Positions 44,401 through 56,400 of a stretch of DNA of 64,000 nucleotides are shown here, one piece after another. The stretch's first letter is position 1; each line of letters begins with the position of its first letter. This DNA comes from Cylicocyclus nassatus (lineage: Eukaryota > Nematoda > Chromadorea > Rhabditida > Strongylidae). Below the pieces are notes generated by a model. That model ran no database searches, had not been told where the DNA came from, and worked only from the letters and a program-made list of their open reading frames with translations. Made by a program: the position numbers and the translations under genes. The stretch spans positions 2,474,359-2,538,358 of the forward strand of contig CATQJL010000223.1 of NCBI GenBank assembly GCA_958299035.1. The letters run 5' to 3'.

Positions 44401-47400
44401 TTGCATTCAGGCAGTGTGTCGAGAGGGTCGGATGACGGACCACTCGACAATCATTGAGGTGTGGAAGATAAGTTGCTCAGCTATTTTCAAAGCATGGTTT
44501 TTCCTGATCCTGGAGTCTTCAAGGGCTGTGATGATCAGGACTTTGACAGATTCATTCGGAAGTTCAAAAGAAAGTATGGTACCATGGCCTAGGATGAACA
44601 CTTTCCGATAGAGGTCCTGGGTGATAAACACTTGGAAGGAAGGGCAAAGTCCTTATTTCTGAGCATACCCATGGGGTAAGACAGCAAGGCTTCGACAGAG
44701 TAGTGAGGGAGATGGCCTCACTACTGGCCTGTGACTCCACAGCAGGTAGATTGAAGGCAGTGACAGCCCTAAGGAGCATGCGCTTAAGGCCAGGCCAAGA
44801 GTTCGCGGACTTCTGTGTCGCCCTCGAGAACCTAGCGAAAAAGGCCAATCCTCAATGTAGTGTTGAGGATAGATCGATGGAATACGCGCAGATTCTGCTG
44901 GAGAATCTGACATCATGGCCGGAATACGTGCAGCTGGTGGGAATCCTCTACCAAGTGGACTCGGCGTATAATAACATAAGAAATCGCGATTGAGATCGAA
45001 TAGTCGCGAAGATTTTGCATTGAGAGGAGGAGTGAACAGCAAGCTCCATCCTGGAGGAAGGCAAAAAGAAATGAAGAATATGTGCCAGCTATGACGCAAA
45101 GTCGAAGCAGCTTAGAGAGAGAAGCGAAAGGGAAGATGGTATGAGAAGGCAGGAGCCAACGAGTAGTTCGGATGCCTATGATGAGGATCAGGAAGATAAA
45201 AGATGCTTCAAATATGGTCACCTTGGACGCGTGATGCGAGATTGTAGGTACAGGGAAACTGAGAATGAAGGCGTCATCAAGTCTTCGAATGGAGTGACAT
45301 CAAGTAGGGGCCGGAACATGGTCGTACAGAGCTTCCAATCCAACCCATACGGACTTGTTGGCAGGATCACATTGACTCAAGCGAGATTGTTGGGAAGAAG
45401 GGTATCGACACTTCTAGACATGGGCTCAGCCATAAGTACTACCTGTGAAAGTGCTTGAGGCGAGGAACGATGGGTGCGACGTCGAGTCACTCCAAGCTTT
45501 CGACATTGTGGAAGGAAGCATATACAATGCATAACCATGCGATGAGCTTTCTTGGAGGTGTAAAATTAGAAGTAGAACTAGAAATATGCAAGAAAGAAGT
45601 GGCTTCTCACGTTTCGGACGATAGAAATGAGGAAGTACTCATTGGCACAAATGCATTGAAGAGTCTAGGGGTGAAAGTAGTGATACATCAGAAGGATGAA
45701 TTCAGAGTAAAAGCAAAGGATAGGATGGTGCCTCCACACAAGAGAAACACCGCCACAGTAAGAGCGAAGATCTAACAAAATGCCATAATTGTGAACGGAT
45801 CTATCGGACAGGTCTGTACCGTCAACAAGAAAACTTTCAGTGAGAGAAAAAGAGATGTCAAAGCAGGCAAAGGAATCTGGCCAGAGGAAGCCTGTGAGCA
45901 CAAGAGGAAGAAGTCGACATGTAGGAAAGGCGACAGAAAGCACACCCCTTCCAGAAGTGAACGGAAAATGTGCATAGAGGCACAGAAAGGAGTCAAAGTT
46001 GGGAAGACACGCAGTGAGGAGGGACACAGTTCTGAGAAGGAACGTCCTGTTGCGTTTATTGCACCAAGACCTGCAGCGGCACTTGAGAAAGTGGGGCTGA
46101 AGAAGTGTGGAGTACTGACCAAGGTGGCAGTATCATTCAGTCAACTCAAGGAAGCGTTGAAATATTATTAGGGTGATCGGCAAAAAATGAAGCAGCTTGA
46201 TGTTTATAACATTTTGAGGTTTTTTGTTCTCACCAACAACACGCAGGCTGCAATTTAAACGTTGCTTATATAACCGACCTTCGCCTATTATTCTGGCAAA
46301 GCGTCAACGCTCCTCTCCCCAATCTACGCGTGGCGCCCTAAAGAACTCGAACAGGGTTTTTTTTGAACATCGCTCATTCTGCCATATCGTGAGGTTATAG
46401 AGCAATTGATATACCGTTCGAAACAGCTCTTCATGCTCTTTCTAACAATATATTAAATATACAGGATTTCTTTCTATTTCTGGGTAAAAAAGCGAGATAC
46501 CGAAAAATCGCGATTTTTTGGCGCAACAAAAACCAATAAATCAAGTTTCAATCTGCATTTTCTGAAGATAGATAAAATGTGAGGTATGCTGCATATGGAT
46601 GGATAGAGCGTAAAGAGCTCTTTCAGATGGTACCTATAAAACATGCGTTCACCTGCAAAGAATTGAATAGCACGTGTGTTTACTTTGGGTGGTCTCACAT
46701 GTTCCACTGCGCAGATACTGCCCAAAGTTTGTAACTTGTCAAAGTGGCTAGCTTTGCATTTTAGCCACTATAAAAATTATTACGTAAGTAAATGACTTTA
46801 TTAAGGTATTTTCTAAAAGAGAATAATTTATTCTAACATATACCAAAATTGAGAAGTTTAACGACTTTTATTTTTTGAGAAATCTACACTTATTCTCTAG
46901 GTGCCCCATTTTTTACCGATCACCCTAATAGGTTGTTGCAAAAATAATGTCCGTTTTGCAAATTTTGACTTTGGAAGGCTATAACTTCGTTCAGTCTTCA
47001 CGTTTTTGAATGCAATCAAGATTATCAGAAACAGCAAACCTTTTGTAACTTAGCGCGCACCTGCCCATACCGATATCACATACGGGAAGAAAACCATGCG
47101 TCAGAAAACTGAAAGATTTTCTTTTGGAAACCTCGTCTTCAAGAGCTTACAGCTCCCTTCATTAGCTTATTATGTAGCCGCAGGCCAATAGTATACGTGT
47201 GTATAGAAAAAACTCCAACGAAGGAGTTGTGCGAAAAGAAAAGATAAAAATTCAAAAATGTTCACTTTTTTGAGCCTAATTGTTGTAGGCTTGTAAGTGC
47301 CAAATTATGAAAATTGGGAATTCTTCGCGCACTGAATAGTTAAGTTTAGTTAGTTAATAAGTTTCTCTTCAAATATTGTAGTTAAGGTGCTAATCTCAAG

Positions 47401-50400
47401 CTTACACAATTGGGTGAAGCTTTGGCGATCGCCTTAATTATGAGAAATTGCTGGACCCTAGAATGCCAGCAGCGACTGTCTATTTCGAAGCGTCAGTTTC
47501 TCAGTCCCGATATCTCCAAAAACATAAACACGCATTAGGTAAATCTTCATCCAATATATCTGCTATGTTTTCAGAAGAATTCGTTTATTTGCTCCTGAAT
47601 TGTGGTCAAGAGAGTGAAGGCTATGAAATTCTGATTTCGAGTGCCGATGTGAAAAATGCTGGTGAAGTTCTCACAGATGAGGATAGCAGCTTAATTCCAC
47701 CACTACTAGAAAGTACATGAAGAGAGCTTTCCAATGATTTGCAGATGCTACTTCGAAAAAGAAAGCTCGATGGAAAAAAAGTTGTTTGAAATGTAGACCT
47801 AGAATAACGGACATTATTTTTGCAACAACTTAATACTTGAAGAACTGTCGTATGTGGATCATAATATGGCCCATGAACTCAAGAAGGGAGGATGAGGATA
47901 TCATTAAGACATTGCGCATATGCAAGAAGTACCTCGAAGAAGGAGGAAAGATTGTATCCATGTGGCCGCCACCACTGTTCAAGAAGATTGGTATGTGGAA
48001 AACGAAGTCAAAAGTGTGGACGGTGATTGACTCAGTACTGAAAAAATGGGCAAACCCAAATCGGTTGTTCACGTTGGCTCCCTCAAGGACAGAAAATAGG
48101 AAAGTGACCATGGGACCAGATGGACTCCAAAACTCTTTCAGGTATACGACGCGCATTTCAGGGACGGATATGCACGCTACCTCTACAACGACATTCGCAG
48201 GAGAGTTTTCGGTGCAAAGCTCAGCAAGTTGCAGCAGCCGCCGAGGACGTCGGCTCCCCGGAGGGGAGGGATGTCAGAGGGCGCGAGTCACCGACCTACC
48301 GATCTTCAGCGGTGGGAACAAAAGCCCGCGTTGTCTCCTTCGGCAGGGTATAAATACCGTGAGTCAGGAGAGGTCTCAGACTGCGCTGAGGAAGCGCTAG
48401 CGGGAGCTAAATCCGTCGAAGAGGGGCGGACTTCCCCCTTAGATAGAGTTCTTCCAGTAAGCCTGCCGAAGAGGTCAAAGAGGGTGAAGCCCGCTGTTTC
48501 GTTGTTAAGCTTGTTCAAGTTACACGTTCTTGTTTTCTTGTTGTTCGTTACTCTTTTTCTAGAGGTAAATTATTAGTCATTCAATCCGTGTAGTCTATCG
48601 ATCCAGTTGAAACCGTTATACCACTAGACCACCCCCGGTTGCAGCCAGGCGTTTGTCTATCTTTATTCTGAGTGATTTCGGCATACGTCTGAAAAACGGC
48701 ACGAACTATCGAACCGAACTAATACTTCTAACACGTTTCGGACGCGAAGTCGCGCGCGGCGAAAAAGAGGTTTCAGCCGTTAGCCAACAAAGGGGCCTGA
48801 ATTCGTAGACTGCATGCTACATCTATAATCAGCGTGTCAGATAAGATCCATACCCAAAGTTGTGAGCGAATTCGAAGTGTTTAAATTTTGTCGCCTGAGA
48901 AGGACTACTATGCTTTTTTGGAAGGAACAACAACCCAGTTTCTAATTGTACCCAAAAGTGTCTATGTTATACATCATACGCATCACTATCGAAACTACGG
49001 TTTTCCTCCTTGAATTCGAAGCAAAGGAAAGTTGCGATGTCGCACGCGTCGTTCGCGTTCAATATTTGTCACATGAATCGGGCGACTGTGCGTCGTTTTT
49101 TCGAAAAGTCGAGTAGTAGTAGTAGTTGTAAATAGTTAAGTGACAAGAATTCAAAGTATAATTTTGAGCAATGTTAATGTAAAAGATTTATTCTTTTACT
49201 TTTGGAATTCGACAAATGATCCCGGAGAAATGGTGGCCAGCGGAGTCAAATGCCAAGATTGCATTAGAAGAGATGCTGACTTAAGACGATTAGAAAACGA
49301 AGTTGCTGGGTAATAAGAAGCTGTCTGTTTATAAACATGAACATATTTGAAGCTTCATGCCTACTTGCAGTTTAAAGAGAGAAGTTGAACAACTTACTTT
49401 CGAATCGACTGAGTTGGGCACTAACCTTGCCGATGCAGAAACAATGCTCTACGAAAAGGATGAAGCCTTGAAAAGTGTGAGTGCCGACACAGTACAAGGA
49501 AAAGTAGCTTGAAACAGTGCCTGTGCTGTTACCTTGTTTGACGCGCACATAGGGCAGTTATTGCAAATCAATCGTCGCCTTCTGTTGGTATAGGGTAGAC
49601 ACGTGCTAACATGCTAGTGTTAAGGCGGAGACGCGGACGGTAGAGTGTTGCAGGCGCACTTATAGTCGATTCATCGCGCGAAAGGACAGGGAGTCACTAC
49701 AAACGTTGTTAGCGTCTCGCTGAATGAGCGCGCTTTCGCCCTACTTACCGTCTGCTGTCTCGCCCATGGCGAACTATTTTCCTCGGATGCAAAGGCGTTT
49801 AGTCTGTGCGTGAGATAAATCGCATGTAAAGTCGACTGCACGAAATTGCCCGGGTCGCTATATGTAGGCTGAACGCACGCAAACGTAACGCACATTTTTG
49901 AAATCGTGAAGACGGATTCGGCTGTGGTCTTTGCGCCCACAGGAGCATAAAACACTCATACAAAAAGACATCACCTCAACGCTCAGCTCAGTCACTTCGA
50001 GTGCCTGAATACTATCATAATCAAGCATAAAAACCATTCGGAAAGAGATGAAAACCAAGAAAAGGGGGTTCCCAGAAGTGCGCGTGCGTGTCGCGCGCGG
50101 TCACCCCATCGTCACGATTTCTCGAATGCCGCATACATGCAATGCGGGTGCCGAGTACGGGCGCTATGGATGACTCATGCGCGCGAATGCCAATGTTAGC
50201 CCGCAAGAGACACGCTAGCGGGCGTTTAATCCGTGCGATTCCGTGCAGTCAGCTACTATACCTGCAGAAGACATCTGAAATCCTCAGCGACACACTATCC
50301 GCGCGTAAAATGACCGCCATATAAGTTTTTTGAAGTTGGAACAAAAGTATTTCTCTGTAACTTCAAAATAAAAAAATGAAAATTTTTTTGTGACGTCAAA

Positions 50401-53400
50401 GAAACACACGGTAATAGCTACTGGCTAAGTGCTTTCAGCTGGAACTCACACTGTCACTAGCACAAGAAGGACGCGCAGCGTTAGATGCGGATCTGCGAAG
50501 GAAAACAGACGAGTGTCTTAGTTTACTTGAAAGTCTTGAAAAGTGAGTGAACAGGCATTATTTCAATTAGATGCATTTGAAATGGAGGACTTGCAAATGG
50601 TTGCAAATGGTTGGCCTCTTGAAATATTAGGTTGTTACATAAGTCTTGTTACACTTTAATTTCTTACGGCAATAAGTCGTGCACCTTATATTCTTTACAG
50701 GGCTCCAGGGTACCATTCGACAGAGCAAAGCAAGCTCTACAAGATTGTTTGCAAGAGTTCGCACCAACTTCCACCCACTGTAAGTTTGCATCCAAAATTT
50801 GAGTCGTACCCAGGGCTCAAAAAATCGCGAAAAATTTGTGTCTTTGTTTGAAAAATCCCACGGATTTCCAACTTGCTCATAAAAATTGCACATTGTATCA
50901 GACACTCATATGTACCGTTCCTGGATTTTCTCCTCGTCTAGAAATTGAGAAAACGAAAATTTTCTCGTTTTTACCAAAATAGAGCTATGCTGTTTCTGTT
51001 CATGTAGCTGTATACTACAAGCCCTTAGGAGTATAGCCGTAAAATTTCAACTTTCCAGAAGCCCTATTTTTCGAAAAATACCTGATTTAGCATTGAACCA
51101 CCGAGCGAAAAAAGCTAAGTTCGGTATTTTCGAAAACTAGGGCTTCTGGAAAGCTGAAATTTTACGGTTATACTTCTAAGGGCTTGTAGTATACAGCTAC
51201 ATGAACAGAAACAACATAGCTCCGTTTTTGTAAAAACAAGAAACTTTTCGTTTTCTCAATTTCTAGACGAGGAGAAAATCCAGGAACGGTACATATGAGT
51301 GTCTGATACAATGTGCAATTTTTATGAGCAAGTTGGAAATCCGTGGGATTTTTCAAACAAAGACACGAATTTTTCGCGATTTTTTGAGCCCTGGGTACGA
51401 CTCAAATTTTGGATGCAAACTTAAGTGGATCGAAGTTGAACACACACACACCACACAAAGGGCCTTCGCATTGCCGGGTTGAACGGCAGATGTCAGTGAA
51501 ATATGACTGAGCTCTTCTATCACACATCGTTTGCATCATAACAGGCGTAGGGCAGTGCATCATAACAGATTGAGGGCCACAATGGGTGGCAGCATCCCAC
51601 CCACTGTGGCCCTCAACCTGGCGTCTGAGCGGCACTGGGTTATATTGCGATATTATGAAGCCAGTATATTCTGGCAGGATCTTCTGGGCTGCGAAGAAGT
51701 TCGCCGCCGTCGGCTTTTGACCCAGCCGGATCCCTAACTAAGGCAGACCCTACACCCCGCCGTTTGGGTTGCTCTTGTTGAAATTGTTCTTGTTGGAAAA
51801 AATCTATTCTCGTTCAGGCAGGATGAAAAATCCTGCATACTGAAGTATGGTGCCGGCAATCAACAAAATCGAACAGATTGCTCAGGATGCCATTTGGATC
51901 GACTAAGACAACGTTCAAGCACGATCCGCCATGAAGAGTGGCTCTGTACAATAACAGGATAATCTTTTGTAAGACACACACGTTCTTCTCTACGTTGCAG
52001 AGCACATCGAGTGGTACTACACTGCGACGGTCAGGAAAAACGACGCGCCACAAATGAGCAAATGAGTGATTCTAGAAAAGGTGTAGAAGATTGAGACGAA
52101 AAACGACAACAAACCTATTGGTCTCTTCTTCGCATAACTTTCTCATGTTAACTCTTGCGACATAGGTGCGATTAGAAAAGATATGGAAAGATATGGAGGA
52201 GTGGGACAAAAACGGCAACCGTTTCGTTGGTTTTCTCTTCGTCGCATGAGTTTCTCATGTTAACTCTACCTTCACGAAGGTAATACATCTGTTTGATATC
52301 GCTTGAAAGATCCGGGCAAGGTTGACAGTTTTGGGATTCTAGTGTCATGCAGAAAGACGCACGCCATCGCACAATGCGAGGCCATAACATTTGACCAGAA
52401 GAAATATGGTTAGGAAGTTGGGAAACTTACGCCCTGGGGAGAGCTGCACCCATCGGATTTTTGCTCCGGTAGAATATTTATGCAACAGTAGAAGTTGTTC
52501 TGCGTCTCAGCCGTGGCGGAAGTACACTGGCCAAAGTCAGATTGAACGCCTTGGGACGCCTGTTTTTCGCCATTTTCGCGCCCTCTTACGTGATTTTCGA
52601 TTCAAAGTTGCTTACCTGCGGATAGCCCCCAGGTTAGCAACTTTGCTTGGGACCGAGTTAAAGAGCTCATATCAAGTCGCGGAAGGGTTTTGCGAGCGGA
52701 GGAAGTCATCACGAGAAGAAATCAAGGCGCAGCTCTATTGAGCAAAGGCCTCTAGGAGATTACCTGAGAGAAGAAGAACCTTGAGGCAGGATCAGAATGC
52801 AACTTATCTCTCGATCTCGAGCGACGCAGAACGCCAATTGCAGAACAGCGATGAAAGAGGTTGTGATTGCACGTACAAGCGAAGTTACTGCAGCCAAAGG
52901 AAGACGACGTCTCACGAAGTGACAAAGGGACCTTCGCGAATGTCATTTATTGCTAGTAGCACTACTAAACGAAGGTGGGCTCCAACTTCTTTCCGACAGA
53001 ATGTATACCTAATCTATCTATTGAACGCCCGTTGCTTCTACTTTCCGCAGACTATCAAGGACTCCACCCGCTAAATGGGATCAAACTATGAGGACGTCAA
53101 AAGAAGACGACATGAGGACGGACCGATGGACCACCTAGGAATTCAGCTGGTTACGCTCGCACTTACTTGTGAAAGCAGCCACACGCCAATGACAATATCG
53201 TGATATGTGAAGGAGAGACAGGAGCAAAGCGCTACTCTGTGCTAGGGCCCGCAAGGAATGTGAAGGCAAACTTTCTAATCAACAAGGACCCGAAATCGAA
53301 AATAAAGACATCGGAATCTGCGTTTGATGCTCTACAGAATGATACACATTACATTCGGAAAGCCGATTCCGGCTTTGTCCTCCAGTAAGTATTTTACAGG

Positions 53401-56400
53401 GTTGAGTCACCTTACTTAACTCAGCCTTTTCAAAAGAAACCCAAAGGCAGCGTCCAGGCATATCTCGACCTATGGGGGCTCTCACGTGGAAAGTAATCTT
53501 GAGGCACTAAATAAGACTTTGCTAAGCGGCAGTTCAGATAGTGCACTCACGGCTAAAATATTGGGCTCCAAACTATGCCCCGTGACCGTATTCGCATATT
53601 CGCGGCGCTCGCGCGAGGATCCACGCGAAACTGTGTGCCCAGCCAGGAATCCATGCGAATACGGTCACGAGGCATAGTTTGGAGCCCGATATTTTAGCCG
53701 TGAGTGCACTATCTGACTATCACACTATCCGCTTGTGCAGAGTCTTATTCAGGGCCTCAAGATTCCTTTCCATTGAGAGCCCCATAGGTCCAGATATGCC
53801 TGGACGTTGCCTTTGAGGCTGCCGCGCGACGAAGGCACAGTATCTTTGAGCGTGAACGCGGCTTTATTAACCGCAAAATTTGAGCTAGGGGGCTAGAATT
53901 TGGCCGAGGGGTGTAATCGAGCATGCTGATCACCCCCACGGGGTGATCAGCATGCTCGATTACCCCCCTGTGCCAACTCCCAGTCCCGTGGCTCAAATTT
54001 TGCAAAAAATCGATAAAATCGATATCGATCGATGACGAAAAGTAGCCTATGACACCCGCCGGGGCCCGAAGTGTATGTGTGCTAGGTTTGGTCCCGATCG
54101 ATTCAGAAATGGAATTTTCTATTCGAAACATACGTACATACAGACCTACATACAGACATACATACAGACATACAAACAGACATTCAGCTTTATATATAAG
54201 ATAGAAAAGTCCGTCGCCTCAAAGAATTTTCTGTCATTACAAAAACCTTCATACTGGAGGCGCATATGTTTATCAGCAGTGTTCAGTGTAGTCCGGTGAA
54301 AGTGATAATTTGTTTATAATAGTAATGAGATTTTGCTATTTTCGAAAATTATTGGGTTGTTTCAAAAGTTCTAGCCGTTTTCGAAGTTCAAATTTGATTC
54401 ACCATACCTTTTTGAGAATGATCATTGCGAATGCGTTAAAATGTGATACAATCTGCAAATCTTTGGCACTTGCATGCATATTATAAATCATTGCAACAAC
54501 AAAGAAAAAAGTGTTCTAGACGCGAACTGCCAAGCATATTCAAGGGATCTTTACCTTGAGAAACCATCACTTGATTCACAGGTACGATAGTGTGAGAATT
54601 TTCTCACCCCCTTTCACCTCTGAGCCGGGACCAAGGTGACCCCCTTCACCAAAAACTAAGAAAAAAGTCAACAGTGAGGTAAGGTTAAGCGAAGGAGATA
54701 TTTGTACGTGAATTGTTATGTATGGAAAAAGAGGAGTCTGTTGAAAAAAGTGCTTGGTGACGGGTTTGAGTAGTGATTTCTGGAGATTTTCGAGTTTTTA
54801 ACGTTAAAAAATTCATAGCTTCTGTAAGTGAACAAACACCTTGTACATCCTGATGGTCACCACTGGAACCGTCTCGTCCTCCGCTTTCAGAAAATATATA
54901 GTTTGTCTGGAGTCCGTTAGAAAAAGTGCCGGGTGAAGGGTGGGTGAGACTTTTATAATGGGAGTGCTCAAGTGCAGGCTTTGTTGCCATTGTAAAAAGA
55001 CGTCTACTTGAGCACTCCCATTATAAAAGTCTCACCCACCCTTCACCAGGCACTTTTTCTAACAGACCTCATGCAAACTATATATTTTCTGAAAGCGGAG
55101 GACGAGACGGTTCCAATGGTGACCATCACGGCGTACAAGATGTTCATCTTCAAAACTTAAGGATTTTTCTATCCTAAAAACTCGTAAGTATCCAGAAATC
55201 ACTACCCATACTCTTCTCCAGGCACTTTTTCAACAGACTTCAAACAAACTATACATTCCCTAAAAGCGGAAGACAAGATAGTTTTAAAAACATTTCCCTT
55301 GCTGACGTTGCTGTTCATCTACAGAAGTTACGAATTTCTTCTTTTAGAAAATTTTGTGACTTCTTGATCACCTGAAACGCCCTTCACCCGCAGGGGCTGC
55401 CCCCCTTCACCCTGAAGGAGTCATTCTCATCTTATCGTACCTGTGACTTGATTTCGAATGTAGCAGAATTGCGAAAGCACTGCTCATTTTGTAGTCAGCA
55501 GACGGGAGCAGTACACTAACTTTGAATTTCGCCAATTCTTCTTGAAATTTTAAGCAGAAAACTTCAAAAAGACTCACTTATTTGGCCTTTTTTGTGGGTG
55601 AAAATACTTTTCTGATTTTCTGATCTGGCCCGTTTCTGAAAATGCCAAAATTTTCTTGTTCAACTATATGATGTTCTAGGCCTAGTCTCACTGCATAGAG
55701 CAAGTAAATACTTCATTTGCGTTTTGGTTATGATTTTTATGCGATTCATAAAGACAGCGACGACAGGTCATGTTTGCTGAAAGTTTATGGGTACAAAATT
55801 TTTGATGAAATCATACCTAGCTAAGCTTTCTGGCACCCAAGTTCCCAGCAAGTATTACATCTGTTTCAAAAAATTTCTTCTTCTAACTTCAGATTTTACG
55901 GCAATAAAGTAAAAACGAGTACACATTTTTTGCTGTCCTTTCAAGATACCGAATCGCAGAATGCATAAAGCTCTACAACAATGCGAGTATGTGTAAAATA
56001 CTAGAAAAAAGGTCTCAAACGATGCAAGCAATGTTAATGAAAAAAAAGGTTTTTCCTTCCAAAATTACCAGCCCAAAAGAGGTACAAAAACGGGTAAAAC
56101 TTTTAAAACCCAACATTCTGCATCGATTTCCATAAGCACACTGCCTTATCTGCTTATCAGAGGGTGGGTAAACGGAACATTCAGAAAACAACGCTCTATG
56201 TTGTCTTTATTTTGATTCTAACCCTTGTATGCACAAGGTGTCAATTATCATTGATCAATGAAAAGTTCAGATTTTTTTCTTTCCAATCATTTTTGATCTT
56301 GATTTCTACACTAACGATAATTGAGTTCTTGCAGGCAGCATTGATTACTTCACCATTAAACCTTGGTTTGGCACAGAATCACATTGTTTTAGACAAGTAT

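Larger units (their letters stand above)
43105..48643 (+). mobile_element. LTR retrotransposon without a visible pol
   Basis: The two LTRs (43105-43622 and 48272-48643) start TGTCAGAGG and end CA, flanked by GCCA (43101-43104 and 48644-48647). A primer-binding-site-like TGGGGGCCGAGC follows the 5' LTR, and a purine tract GGAGGGGAGGGA (48260-48271) precedes the 3' LTR. Internal fragments look like gag, a damaged zinc knuckle and an aspartic-protease-like motif. No reverse transcriptase or integrase motif is found. Stops, frameshifts, two DNA elements (46168-46928, 46929-47833) and one in the LTR (43383-43527) show it is inactive. The 4-bp duplication fits BEL/Pao or Gypsy; family uncertain. 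Confidence 0.85.

Noticed and set aside
45791..46171. Lys/Arg-rich frame as a DNA-binding host gene
   Set aside because: It continues the retrotransposon internal region and runs straight into element A; there are no splice sites.
51814..52390. Minus-strand frames that might be a mariner transposase
   Set aside because: No DD(34)D/E layout, no HDNARPH-like or PHL-type motif, and the two segments are short and out of phase.
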